Shown: positions 54,188-63,014 of the stretch, in pieces
Numbering within the stretch: position 1 is the stretch's first letter
How the letters are laid out: each line of letters opens with the position of its first letter
NCBI RefSeq assembly: GCF_020736365.1
Contig: NZ_CP085988.1
Coordinates: forward strand, 3,354,001-3,418,000
Source: Clostridium sp. M62/1
GTDB taxonomy: Bacteria > Bacillota > Clostridia > Lachnospirales > Lachnospiraceae
Length of the DNA stretch: 64,000 nt
Direction: 5' to 3'
Position numbers and translations under genes: made by a program
Notes under the pieces: model-generated
What the model was told of the DNA's origin: nothing
The model's database searches: none
The model's input: the letters and a program-made list of their open reading frames with translations, nothing else

Positions 54188-55036
54188 ATGAAAGCAGCCA
54201 AAATAGCTGAGTATTTAACAGATTTTTATAGCCGCTATGATGAGGAACGCCGGCTTTTGCTCAAACACGGCACGGTTGAATTCCTCACGACGATGCGCTA
54301 TATGGAAAAGTACATCAAACCCGGTGACCGTGTTCTTGAAATCGGTGCAGGAACAGGACGGTATTCCCATGCGCTGGCACACCGGGGATACCGGGTTGAT
54401 GCGGTGGAATTAGTCGACCATAATATAGAAATATTCCGCAGCCATATAACGCCTGATGAGAACGTATCCATTACCCGGGGCAATGCCTTAGATTTATCAA
54501 TGTTCCCTGACGGCCAATATGATATCACCCTGTTATTGGGCCCTCTTTACCATCTGTACAGCATAGAGGACAAGCGGCAGGCTGTGAGGGAGGCACTTCG
54601 CGTCGCAAAAACAGGCGGCATCATTTTTGCCGCATATGTGATTTCTGACGGGTGCCTGCTGGACGAGGGATTTCACCGTCAGAACATCCATGTGGCGGAG
54701 TATGTAAAAAACGGACTGCTGGATCCGGAAACCTTTGCAGCCAAGTCAGAGCCAAAGGATATATTTGAGCTTGTCCGGAAAGAGGATATCGATGATCTGA
54801 TGTCTGTATTCCCTGTAACCAGGCTTCACTATGTGGCATCAGACGGCTGTGCTCTGTTCATGCGGGAGGCCATTGATGCTATGGATGAGGAGATGTTTCA
54901 GTTATTCTTAAGCTATCACTTTGCCACCTGCGAGCGTGAAGATTTGTCCGGTGTCACAAGCCATGCCCTGGATATTTTCCAAAAACAGTCAGGGAATTTC
55001 TTTCCGGAGGCTCTTCAGAAAAGACAGCAAGAATGA
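54188..55036 (+). CDS. Class I SAM-dependent methyltransferase
   Basis: A 282-residue protein with motif I VLEIGAGTGRYSHALA, an acidic loop VDAVELVDHN, and motif IV YDITLLLGPLYHLYS, followed by REALRVAKTGGIIFAAYVI. A small-molecule methyltransferase is likely; substrate unknown. ATG 54188 has a GGAGG site. It follows tetR and precedes the AraC-GNAT gene on the same strand. Confidence 0.82.
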   Translation: MKAAKIAEYLTDFYSRYDEERRLLLKHGTVEFLTTMRYMEKYIKPGDRVLEIGAGTGRYSHALAHRGYRVDAVELVDHNIEIFRSHITPDENVSITRGNALDLSMFPDGQYDITLLLGPLYHLYSIEDKRQAVREALRVAKTGGIIFAAYVISDGCLLDEGFHRQNIHVAEYVKNGLLDPETFAAKSEPKDIFELVRKEDIDDLMSVFPVTRLHYVASDGCALFMREAIDAMDEEMFQLFLSYHFATCEREDLSGVTSHALDIFQKQSGNFFPEALQKRQQE

Positions 55037-55161
55037 TGAAAACATCCTCCTCTCTCTGTGTTATAATTCCTCTCTGGCATCTGGCAGTGGGATGGAACAT
55101 CCCTTACCGGCTGTCAGGAAGAACAGCCATCAGTGGATTGCAGCAGAAAGGAGGAAGCGAA

Positions 55162-56022
55162 ATGCACAGACAGAGTGTTCCCATTGTCTCTGAGGCACTC
55201 TTCTATATTGAAGAAAATCTGGACAGCCGGCTGGATCTGCAGACGGTTGCGTCAGCCCTGCACTGCTCCAAATACCATCTTCACCGGAGTTTTGCGAAGA
55301 CAGCCGGACTGACTATCCATGATTACGTCCGGAGACGGCAGCTGACAGAGGCGGCAAGGCTTCTGGTGTTTTCCAAAAAACCGGTGATTGAGATCGCCCT
55401 TATGAGCGGATACGAAAGCCAGCAGGCATTTGCAGGCAGCTTTAAGTCCATGTATAAGATGACGCCCGGCGAATACAGAGCAGCCGGAGCATTTTACCCA
55501 CTGCAGCTGGAACTTCGTCTGACTGGAGGGCCCATCAAGACGGACTTTTCAAAAGACGATATACGGTTTGCCGCATCAGCGGATATAGACAGCTGGATGG
55601 AGCTGGTCCGCCTTTCCGTTGACGGATACCCCTGCCTGAGGGAAGGGGAATATCTTAACAACCTGTACCGCCATATTTCCGAGAGGCAGGCATTTATCCT
55701 GGAACGTGCAGATATGGCGGCCGGCATCATGGCATTTTCGGCTGACACCGGAAGGATTGAGTTTTGGGCCATTCATCCCCAGTACCGCGGTCTGGGCATG
55801 GAACAGATTTTTCTTCGCAGGCTTGCCGAGGAGCTGCCTCAGGGACAGGAAATCAGCCTGACCACATACCGGGAGGGCGATAAGGCAGATACAGGATACC
55901 GGAAGGAGTATCTGCGTCTCGGCTTTTCGGAAAAAGAACTGCTGACAGAGTACGGTTATCCGACCCAGCGCCTGGTACTTTTGCAAAACTATAAGGATCA
56001 GGAGGAAACAGCCAATGCCTGA
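55162..56022 (+). CDS. AraC-type HTH fused to a GNAT acetyltransferase domain
   Basis: A 286-residue protein. Residues about 8-110 carry a two-helix-turn-helix AraC DNA-binding domain (LQTVASALHCSKYHLHRSFAK, then VIEIALMSGYESQQAFAGSFK and TPGEYR). Residues about 140-275 form a GNAT-like fold with IEFWAIHPQYRGLGMEQIFLRRL, keeping an R-G-x-G acetyl-CoA loop. AraC sensors are often fused to other domains, so the GNAT part may sense or modify a small molecule. ATG 55162 follows AAAGGAGG. Its stop overlaps the MFS start by eight bases. Confidence 0.8.
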   Translation: MHRQSVPIVSEALFYIEENLDSRLDLQTVASALHCSKYHLHRSFAKTAGLTIHDYVRRRQLTEAARLLVFSKKPVIEIALMSGYESQQAFAGSFKSMYKMTPGEYRAAGAFYPLQLELRLTGGPIKTDFSKDDIRFAASADIDSWMELVRLSVDGYPCLREGEYLNNLYRHISERQAFILERADMAAGIMAFSADTGRIEFWAIHPQYRGLGMEQIFLRRLAEELPQGQEISLTTYREGDKADTGYRKEYLRLGFSEKELLTEYGYPTQRLVLLQNYKDQEETANA

Positions 56023-57223
56023 AGCTCAGAATAACTGGAGAAGGAAGACCATCCTTTTCCTTGTCAGTCAGAGTGTCACTCTGCTTGGCTCGCAGATTGT
56101 CCAGATGGCAGTCGTCTGGTATGTAACGCTCCACACAGCAAGCGGAGTCTGGGTGGCAGCTTTTTCGGTATGCTCCTATCTGCCGCAGTTTTTCATCTCC
56201 TTCTGGGGAGGTGTCTGGGCAGACCGGTACAGCCGGAAGCATCTCATTATCTGTGCAGATGCGGGAACAGCGGCTGTCACCCTGGGAATGTTCATCCTCC
56301 TTCCTCATATTTCTCAGGGCAGCATGCTGCTTCACATGCTGCTGGCGCTGTCGGTTCTCCGCTCAATCGGGGCAGGCATCCAATCCCCTTCTGTAAATGC
56401 AGTCATCCCCCAGCTTGTCCCAAAAGAGCATCTCATGCGGTATAACGGCATTAACGCCTCCATGCAGTCTGCCGTGCAGTTTTCCGCTCCTGCTGCGGCA
56501 GGCGCAGCGCTTGGCATGGGATCCCTGCGTTCCATACTGCTGATTGATATTTTTACGGCAGTCATCGGCATCGGGCTGTTTGCCTGTTTACAGCTGTCTG
56601 AGCAGGAGAAAAAAGTGATACCTGCTTCCGCATTCTCTGATATCCAGGCCGGCATCCAGTATGCCCTCTCACAGAAAATCATCGGCGGATTCCTTATGAT
56701 ATATGGGCTCTTTACCTTCTTATGCGTCCCGGCAGGCTATCTCTCAGGACTGCTCGTAAGCAGAGTCTACGGCGATACCTACTGGTATCTGACGGCCACT
56801 GAGTTATGCGGCTTCGGCGGGATGATGGCAGGCGGACTTTTGATGAGCGTCCAGGGCGGCTCTCAAAAGTGCAGAAAAACCCTGGCTGTCTCCATGGCAA
56901 TATTCGGCGCAATGGCAGTGGGCATGGCCGCCGCAAAAGATTTCGCACTGTACCTTGTCTTAATGGCTGTCTACGGGGTGGCGCTGACGGCTGTGCAGAC
57001 AACCATCACCACTTCCCTTCAGGAACATACAGAAAGCTCCATGCAGGGGCGGGTATTCGGCTTTATGGGCGCAATGTATGCCGTGTGCTATCCTGCAGGC
57101 ATGGCGGTTTTCGGCCTGATGGCAGACTGGATGCCATTGCAGTGGAGTATGGCCGGGGCCGGAGTGGTTTTGATTTTAATGGGAGGGGGAATCGCGGCGG
57201 GGGAGATGGTGGAGGAAGGGTAG
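56015..57223 (+). CDS. MFS transporter (macrolide-efflux-like)
   Basis: A 402-residue protein with about 12 helices. It starts FLVSQSVTLLGSQIVQMAVVWYV and has GVWADRYSRKHLIICADAG (MFS motif A) and later GRVFGFMGAMYAVCYPAG. It is closest in layout to MefA-type drug exporters. ATG 56015 overlaps the AraC-GNAT stop, implying coupled translation and probably control by that fusion. The substrate is unknown. Last gene before the IS cluster. Confidence 0.85.
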   Translation: MPEAQNNWRRKTILFLVSQSVTLLGSQIVQMAVVWYVTLHTASGVWVAAFSVCSYLPQFFISFWGGVWADRYSRKHLIICADAGTAAVTLGMFILLPHISQGSMLLHMLLALSVLRSIGAGIQSPSVNAVIPQLVPKEHLMRYNGINASMQSAVQFSAPAAAGAALGMGSLRSILLIDIFTAVIGIGLFACLQLSEQEKKVIPASAFSDIQAGIQYALSQKIIGGFLMIYGLFTFLCVPAGYLSGLLVSRVYGDTYWYLTATELCGFGGMMAGGLLMSVQGGSQKCRKTLAVSMAIFGAMAVGMAAAKDFALYLVLMAVYGVALTAVQTTITTSLQEHTESSMQGRVFGFMGAMYAVCYPAGMAVFGLMADWMPLQWSMAGAGVVLILMGGGIAAGEMVEEG

Positions 57224-57535
57224 AGTCCACTTTTCCGTCCCATTATGCTCCATCACCTCTTTTGCTGCCATTAAGCCATGGGAATAGAGTATTCGGGGAT
57301 TTTGTCAACAGGTCCAAAACTTGACACTATCACATAGAGACACATAAATCAACCCCGGAAATGCCCATTTTATCAGCATTTCCAGGGTTCTGTCCGCTAC
57401 TCGAACTCGGCGTGTTCCTTGCCAATCTTAACTATATTTGTTTAGTTTTTATGCAAATACACACCATTTTTTACTTCAATTACATCAATTATTCTGGCTT
57501 GCTGATTTTCCGTTGCCAAAATGTTGCCATATTAT
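57224..57535. other. Intergenic edge of the IS cluster
   Basis: No supported gene; a 77-codon plus-strand frame at 57361 has no RBS or known domain. A hairpin sits at 57353-57387. Confidence 0.35.
57353..57387 (-). terminator. Hairpin downstream of the disrupted ATPase gene
   Basis: CCCNGGAAATGC/GCATTTCCNGGG dyad with a short TTGATTT exit on the minus strand, about 150 bases after the ATPase stop. Confidence 0.45.
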
Positions 57536-57744
57536 TTATTCTGAGCACCATCTTAAATAAAAAGCAAAGAATGGATCTGTTATGGTTAACATAGCTTCAT
57601 CTTTATCCCAATCAATTACCGGCGTAGACGCACCTGCATCATATGATATTTCCGCAATCTTTTCTAAAACTCTAGAAATCTCATGCAACTGAGGGACATC
57701 ATCTATTATTTCTTTTAAACAACTTCTAAATTCTTCATAATTTA
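57536..57744 (-). pseudogene. ATPase gene, C-terminal fragment (after IS66)
   Basis: An open minus-strand frame reading EEFRSCLKEIIDDVPQLH... and ending LTITDPFFAFYLRWCSE-stop. This ending is typical of a family of bacterial AAA/STAND-like ATP-binding proteins. Joining it to the fragment at 60643-60776, with one copy of the 8-base duplication kept, gives an uninterrupted frame. Confidence 0.8.
57737..57744. repeat. IS66 target-site duplication, left copy
   Basis: ATAATTTA directly abuts the GTAAGCGCT end of the element. The same eight bases follow the right end at 60643-60650. Confidence 0.9.
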
Positions 57745-57817
57745 GTAAGCGCTCAATAAAATAATGGCTATCTTCCCATAAGGTATTCCGCTATAGTTGA
57801 AGTAAAATACTCCAACT

Positions 57818-59455
57818 TCAACTTTTCGATTTGATCCGACATCTCTGCTGTATCATGTCAGACCATGGCATCAGCTCTTCTATCCCTTCGGGCTCATTTT
57901 TGTAGTCCGGCATATAGAGCAGTACGGTCTCCAGATATGCGTAGATATTCAGATCGTTGAGTTTTGCAGTTTCTACTAAACTGTAAATGATAGAGCTGGC
58001 ACGGGCACCTTTTACGGTATCGTGGAACAGGAAATTTTTCCGCCCTACTGCATAGGGGCGGGCGATATTTTCTGCGATATTGTTCGATATGGAGCACCGC
58101 CCATCCAATAGGTAGTTCTCCATATATGGCTTCTGGTTTTTCGCATAGGTCACCGCTTTGGCCAGACGGCTTCCGCCAGCTGGCTTCACTGTTTCAAGCC
58201 ATGACCAGTAAGCCTCCCAGATGGCAGACTCTGTCTCAAGGCGCTTAGCTTTCCGGGTGTCGGCATCCAGATCCGCATACTCCTTTTCCAGTTCGAATAA
58301 CTGGTTACAGTAGTTTAAACCGATTTCTGCAGGGGTCTTATCGGAAGACTTCCTGGATTTTCCGGGAAGCGCTTCATTCCAGTACCGCCTCATATGGGCA
58401 AGGCAGCCACAGCGGATGACACCCTTCAGCTTATTGCAGCCACTGAAGCCATCGCAGATAAGGTAACCGGAGAATCCTTTTAGAAATTCCTCCGCATGAT
58501 ATCCTCCGCGGCTGGGCTGGTAATCATACAGGCGGATCGGCGGCAGCCCATCGTTCCCGGAGCCATACAGCCACATATAGGACTTGGACTGTGCCGTTTT
58601 CCCTTCTTCCCTCAGTACCTGGCAGGGTGTTTCATCTGCATGGATGATGTCCCTCTCCAGCAGGTGCTGGTGAAGCTGTTCATACACCGGCTCCATATAA
58701 TCTATGCCGCATTTGATGACCCAGTTAGCCAGTGTCGCTCTGGGGAGCTTTACTCCCAGCTGTTTCCAGTTCGCCTCCTGGCGGTAAAGAGGGATGCTGT
58801 TCCCATATTTCTGATACATTACGTAAGCAACCGTGGACGGAGATGCCAGGCTGTGCTTCAGCAGCGGGCTTGGTGTTTCAGCCCCAACGATAACAGAAGC
58901 GCCGTCTTTCTTACATTCTGGACAGCCAAGCACTTCCTGGACACACTGGATCCGTTCCACTTTTGCAGGGATGATCCGCAGTTCTTCCCGCACGACCTTT
59001 TTCCCGATAACCTCCATCGGAGCATTGCAGTAGGGGCAGTTCCTGTCCTCATCCGGCACGGTGCAGGGAACTTCCACTACAGGAAGCCCTGCAAGGATCT
59101 CTTCCCTGGTGGCCTTTGGTTTCTTTGCCTTACGTTTATAACCACCAACAGCCTCCTCAAGAGCTGGTTCCGGGACAGAAAGATCTGCAGTGGCTTCTGC
59201 TTCATTGAACAGACCCATCTGTCCTGGAAATGCCTCTTTTTTTGTTTTTTCGCTGGAAGATGCGAACAGCTTTTTCTTCAGATATTCGACTGTCTCATTG
59301 AGATTTGCGATCGTCTGGTTCAGCTGTGCGGTCTGCTCCTCATGGCTTTTGGTCATCTGCTCGATTGTATGACGCTGGCTGTCCACCAGCTGACGAAGGG
59401 ATTCAATGGTCTCTTTCTGAAGCTGTATGAGCGCTTCCATCTCTGACTGCGGCAT
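57818..59455 (-). CDS. tnpC: IS66 transposase TnpC
   Basis: A 545-residue transposase. It has a coiled-coil N-terminus (about 1-70), a zinc-binding domain (CTVPDEDRNCPYCNAP), and the DDE catalytic domain with Asp in IIHADETPCQVL, Asp in GYLICDGFSGCNK and Glu in SNNIAENIARPYAVGRKN. The C-terminal IS66 tail follows. Full length for the family. Confidence 0.95.
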   Translation of the reverse strand: MPQSEMEALIQLQKETIESLRQLVDSQRHTIEQMTKSHEEQTAQLNQTIANLNETVEYLKKKLFASSSEKTKKEAFPGQMGLFNEAEATADLSVPEPALEEAVGGYKRKAKKPKATREEILAGLPVVEVPCTVPDEDRNCPYCNAPMEVIGKKVVREELRIIPAKVERIQCVQEVLGCPECKKDGASVIVGAETPSPLLKHSLASPSTVAYVMYQKYGNSIPLYRQEANWKQLGVKLPRATLANWVIKCGIDYMEPVYEQLHQHLLERDIIHADETPCQVLREEGKTAQSKSYMWLYGSGNDGLPPIRLYDYQPSRGGYHAEEFLKGFSGYLICDGFSGCNKLKGVIRCGCLAHMRRYWNEALPGKSRKSSDKTPAEIGLNYCNQLFELEKEYADLDADTRKAKRLETESAIWEAYWSWLETVKPAGGSRLAKAVTYAKNQKPYMENYLLDGRCSISNNIAENIARPYAVGRKNFLFHDTVKGARASSIIYSLVETAKLNDLNIYAYLETVLLYMPDYKNEPEGIEELMPWSDMIQQRCRIKSKS

Positions 59456-59753
59456 AGGGAACCACCTTTCTTTTTGCTGGTTCCTATTATACCGGAAATC
59501 CAGCAGAAAAGCGAATTTTCCGCCGTACTGCCGTCGTCATTTTGACGAAAGGAACATGTGGAAAACACATAGCATCGGCGGGATATTCCCTATGAAAAAC
59601 GTTGGGTTTTCCACACACGAACAGTAACCCGGGAAAAATGGAAATCGTTATCCCCCTAATCTCCCGGCGGTTCCATTGTTATGTGGATAACCCATCAGCA
59701 GCGTTTTTTCCGCCCTATAAGGGAAGAAAAAATTTCTCCCTTTTGCACAAAGG
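59456..59753. other. Spacer between IS66 tnpC and tnpB
   Basis: No gene; several short dyads (TGTGGAAAAC and GTTTTCC arms). Part of the element. Confidence 0.4.
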
Positions 59754-60107
59754 TCAGAAGTCCTTTTTCCGGGCAGGCCGGATTGCCTTAGGCTGATCGA
59801 TGGAAAGCCCCTCTAAAAGCCAGCGGTATTCCTGCCGGCTAAGATTCCTTACTTCGGAAGAATCCCGGGGCCACTGGAATCGCCCATCATCTAAACGTTT
59901 ATAATAGAGGCAGAAGCCATCTTTTTCAAAATGGAGCGCTTTGATCCGGTCACAGCGTCTGCCGCAGAAAAGAAACAGGGAATTGCTGTAGGGATCTAAT
60001 TCATAGGTATCCCGAACGATTGCCATCAGGCCATCAATACTTTTTCGCATGTCGGTATAGCCTGTCACAAGGAAAAATCTGGCCACACCGGACAGTTCAC
60101 CTAACAA
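59754..60107 (-). CDS. tnpB: IS66 accessory protein TnpB
   Basis: A 117-residue IS66 Orf2 protein. The family signature GYTDMRKSIDGLMAIV is followed by LFLFCGRRCDRIKALHFEKDGF. It is needed for transposition in this family; its exact role is not settled. TTG start, overlapping the tnpA stop by seven bases. It should not be confused with the unrelated RuvC nuclease TnpB of the IS200/IS605 element nearby. Confidence 0.93.
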   Translation of the reverse strand: MLGELSGVARFFLVTGYTDMRKSIDGLMAIVRDTYELDPYSNSLFLFCGRRCDRIKALHFEKDGFCLYYKRLDDGRFQWPRDSSEVRNLSRQEYRWLLEGLSIDQPKAIRPARKKDF

Positions 60108-60457
60108 AGCTGCCGCAGGGCAAGAAGAGTATTGCGGATCACATCCGCCCCGGCCTGTTCATGGATCTCGATACGGATGCCCTGCATTTCCAGACAGATC
60201 GAGGGCGTATGGAAAGCTGCGGTATCTGAATGCTGTTCCCTTTCCCAGAGTGGGATCTGGACAACTTCCTGTTTCTGTGCGGCAGCATCCACTGCTTCCG
60301 GAACCTCGCAGGCTTTTTTGCGTAAAGCCCGGACGTGGTAGTAAAATGTGCTGACAGGGATCCCGTTTTCTATGCACCATTGGCGGTCGGTAAGCCCGCT
60401 GGATCTGCACTGGGTGATCAGATTTAACCAATGTTCATCATTTAAAGTTGTACTCAT
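60101..60457 (-). CDS. tnpA: IS66 accessory protein TnpA (HTH)
   Basis: A 118-residue IS66 Orf1 with a helix-turn-helix: EHWLNLITQCRSSGLTDRQW, then CIENGIPVSTFYYHVRALRK. ATG 60455-60457 is preferred. The frame is open to 60475 (TTG), and an ATG at 60466 abuts GGAGGAG. First gene of the element. Confidence 0.88.
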   Translation of the reverse strand: MSTTLNDEHWLNLITQCRSSGLTDRQWCIENGIPVSTFYYHVRALRKKACEVPEAVDAAAQKQEVVQIPLWEREQHSDTAAFHTPSICLEMQGIRIEIHEQAGADVIRNTLLALRQLC

Positions 60458-60642
60458 TTGATTCATCTCCTCCAACGTGAGATTTTGGAGTAATCAGGTA
60501 CAACAAAAGCGACTCAAGATGTGAGATTAAAGCATAGCTTTTGCAACTCCGAGAACCGGATAGGAAGTGAATTACTCCAAGTATCTGAAGTATCTCACAA
60601 AAGTTGGAGTTTGACTATCCGGTTGGTTATAAAGCGCTTACA

Positions 60643-60776
60643 TAATTTATAGAAACGACCCCTGGTTTCATACTTTTTAATTCCTCCATAACTACACCAT
60701 ATATATCTGTCTTTTTTCCGCTTTTCAGCTGTCTATGTATCCTATCTGAACATCGACGAGGTCCTCTAGCTAATTT
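60643..60776 (-). pseudogene. ATPase gene, middle fragment
   Basis: Between the IS200/IS605 and IS66 elements the minus strand reads KLARGPRRCSDRIHRQLKSG, then KTDIYGVVMEELKSMKPGVVSINY, matching the expected continuation of the ATPase family. It joins in frame with both neighbours: GRELFE upstream (62488) and EEFRSC downstream (57736). Confidence 0.8.
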
Positions 60777-60882
60777 GTGAACTACCCATTGTCTAAAGCC
60801 AATGGGCTTCCTGCTTCATCGACCTCGTAACCTACTATCTCCACAGGCGTTAATTCGGGCAGTCCCTGCCCTATATATTTCT
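60777..60882 (-). ncRNA. Possible omega RNA region at the IS200/IS605 right end
   Basis: In TnpB elements the guide RNA covers the end of tnpB and the right end, and its guide is the flanking DNA. Here that would be the ATPase sequence starting at 60776 on the minus strand. Hairpin AAGCCCATTGGCTT near 60805 is visible. Prediction by analogy; not seen directly. Confidence 0.4.
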
Positions 60883-61986
60883 TTATGCTATTCGCCGTAA
60901 TCCTTCTGCCAGTATATTTTTTGCGGCATTGATGTCTCTGTCATGTTCTGCTCCACATTCCGGACATATCCACGTTCTCACTGACAAATCTTTTATATCC
61001 GGATTCTGATACCCACAAACAGAACATATTTGACTACTGGCATAAAATGTATCTATTTTGATATATTTCCTGCCATTCCATTTTGCCTTATACTCTAACT
61101 GTCTCGTCAGCTCGTACCACGATACATCACTTATGGCTTTTGCCAGATGATGATTCTTTACCATATTTTTTATCTGTAAATTTTCTGAAACTACCACTTG
61201 GTTTTCGCTGATAATTTCATGTGAAACTTTATGCAGATAATCTTTTCTGGTATTTGTTATTTTCTCATGGCATAATGCTATTTTTTTCTTGATTTTATAG
61301 TAATTTTTACTTCTCTTTTCTTTATGTGACAGTTGCCTTTGTAGCTTTACCAGTTATCTTTCGTATTTCCTTATGATTTTTGGATTCTCATATATCTTAC
61401 CATCGGAAGTAATGCATAAATCTTTGATTCCTAAATCTATTCCTATGCTATCCTTTGTATGTGCCAGTTCCTTATGCTCAGTTTCTACAAGTATGGACAC
61501 ATAATATTTTCCACTAGGAACCCGCGAAACTGTCGCTGACTTAATCTGTCCTCTAAAATCCCTGTGTAACTTTGCTTTTACATCTTTTAATTTAGGCAGT
61601 TTTACCTTACCATTCTCAAAGTCTACTGCTATATTTCCATTTGTATAATTGGTTGTATAGGATTTATGGCTGTCATGTTTGCTCTTGAATTTTGGATATC
61701 CTGCATGTTCCCTGAAAAATTTCTGATATGCAGAGTCCATGTTATAAATTGCGTTAGTCAGAGCAAATTTGTCCACTTCCTTTAGCCATTCATAGTCTTT
61801 CTTTAATTCTCTGTTACAGTAATTATTACAATCTGTTTTACTGACAGACTTTTTCTCTTTCTCATATATTTCTTTCCGATATACCAGTGTACGGTTATAA
61901 ACAAAACGACAACAGCCAAATGTTTTTGCAATCTGTGTTCTCTGTTTGCTATTCGGATATATCCTGTATTTATATGCTTTTAGCAT
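60883..61986 (-). pseudogene. tnpB: TnpB RuvC-like nuclease interrupted by one stop codon
   Basis: The frame from ATG 61984-61986 reads through residue 210 (NPKIIRKYER), meets TAA at 61354-61356, and continues in the same frame (LVKLQRQLSHKEKRSKNY) to 60883. Total length would be 367 residues. RuvC residues are all present: Asp in IGIDLGIKD, Glu in VVVSENLQIKN, Asp in DRDINAAKNI. The zinc finger CSVCGYQNPD...CPECG is too. A single A-to-T change would explain the stop. Relatives are RNA-guided DNA nucleases. Confidence 0.88.
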
Positions 61987-62003
61987 TGACTGTCATCACC
62001 TTT

Positions 62004-62408
62004 CTATCCCTGGTTTTCTATATATTTTCGGAGCATTTCTTCTGAAACATTTCCTACACTGCAAGCAAAATATCCGTCCGTCCAAAAAGTATGCTCTTTC
62101 CAGAAATGTTTTCGTAAATAACTTGGATATCTTTCCCAAATATGATATGTTGTATAGCTCTTCATCAGATTTACTATTTTACTAATGGACATCGTTGGTT
62201 CTGTTTCTATCATGTAATGAATATGGTCTTTATCTGTCTCCATGTATCTAATAACGGCTTTGTGCTTTTGACATATCTCATAAGAAAACTGCTTTATATC
62301 ATCTGCTATTTGTTTTGGCATCAGCAATTTCTTTCTATACTTGCATACGAAAATAATATGATACTGTAACAAATACTTGTGTCTGTTTTTTGATTTCCAC
62401 GTTCCCAT
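62004..62408 (-). CDS. tnpA: IS200/IS605 family HUH transposase TnpA
   Basis: A 134-residue Y1-type transposase. The HUH motif is DHIHYMIE, and the nucleophilic Tyr lies in EEMLRKYIENQG near the C-terminus. The N-terminal KYLLQYHIIFVCKYRKK stretch is typical. It moves single-stranded DNA by peel-and-paste. Full length and apparently intact, so it could mobilise the element even with tnpB broken. Confidence 0.95.
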   Translation of the reverse strand: MGTWKSKNRHKYLLQYHIIFVCKYRKKLLMPKQIADDIKQFSYEICQKHKAVIRYMETDKDHIHYMIETEPTMSISKIVNLMKSYTTYHIWERYPSYLRKHFWKEHTFWTDGYFACSVGNVSEEMLRKYIENQG

Positions 62409-62487
62409 AACACAAGTATAGCACGAGCCACCACTTTTGGCTACCTTAACCCACCGTCTAAAGCCAATGGGATTGCGGTAGCCCTAT

Positions 62488-63011
62488 TTCAAAAAGTTCT
62501 CTTCCACTGATTTTGGCAATTTCTTTAAATATTGTACTTAATGCAATATCATCTCCCAATTTGATTCTTTGTAACGATTTCTTTTCTATTTTATATTCTT
62601 CACAAATCTTTTTACAAAACTCTTGCATTAAATGTGGACTCCCCATAGCCTCTTTTGCCATTTTCATTATTACCGAAAAAGGCACCTCAACATGTAACTC
62701 TTTAAAACTCTTATTAGCTATTTCCATCAATTCTTCATCTGACCATGCAGGAATTTCAAACATTTCTATCCGTCCGGTCATTTCTCGCTCAACCTTCAAT
62801 ACATCAAATTTTCTACTTGGAATTGCAATGAAAATTACAGGTAATCCATGCATTATTGGAGATTTTAATGCTCTAACGAGTTGAGTCTGTATATCTCTTT
62901 TTATATAATGAAAGTCATCGACAATTAAAGGTATATTATTATCCGTAAGATATTTAATGCTCGCCATTTTATTACTCACTAAAACTTCCCACACCATATT
63001 GGTGCGTTGAT
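62488..63011 (-). pseudogene. ATPase gene, N-terminal/central fragment
   Basis: An open frame, IFKDQRTNMVWEVLVSNKMASI onward. It has PLIVDDFHYIKRD (Walker-B-like, DD), IPSRKFDVLKVEREMTGRIEMFEIP and GSPHLMQEFCKKICEE, and ends at GRELFE before the IS200/IS605 insertion. The Walker A part would lie further upstream and is missing, probably cut off by the transposase element starting near 63015. AT-rich compared with the chromosome core. Function unknown; such ATPases often occur in mobile or defence contexts. Confidence 0.75.
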
Positions 63012-63014
63012 CCT

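Larger units (their letters stand above)
57745..60642 (-). mobile_element. IS66-family insertion sequence, complete
   Basis: A 2,898-bp element with ends GTAAGCGCTNNATAA in inverted orientation. It carries tnpA, tnpB and tnpC in the standard order on the minus strand and is flanked by ATAATTTA duplications. All three genes look intact, so it could be active. Confidence 0.93.
60777..62487 (-). mobile_element. IS200/IS605-family element with tnpA and broken tnpB
   Basis: About 1.71 kb between GAA and AAA codons of the ATPase. It has no target duplication, as expected for HUH elements. Similar hairpin sequences (CCCATTGGCTTTAGAC) occur at both ends. The left end is flanked by TTGAA, the likely target motif. 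The limits are uncertain by one or two A residues. Confidence 0.85.

Noticed and set aside
57361..57594. 77-codon plus-strand frame near the IS cluster
   Set aside because: Overlaps the ATPase 3' end on the other strand, no RBS, translation is unremarkable.
58496..59446. 316-codon plus-strand frame
   Set aside because: Antisense to IS66 tnpC; no domain.
61354..61986. A separate 210-residue TnpB-like gene
   Set aside because: The same frame continues after one TAA with the missing RuvC and zinc residues, so it is one interrupted gene.
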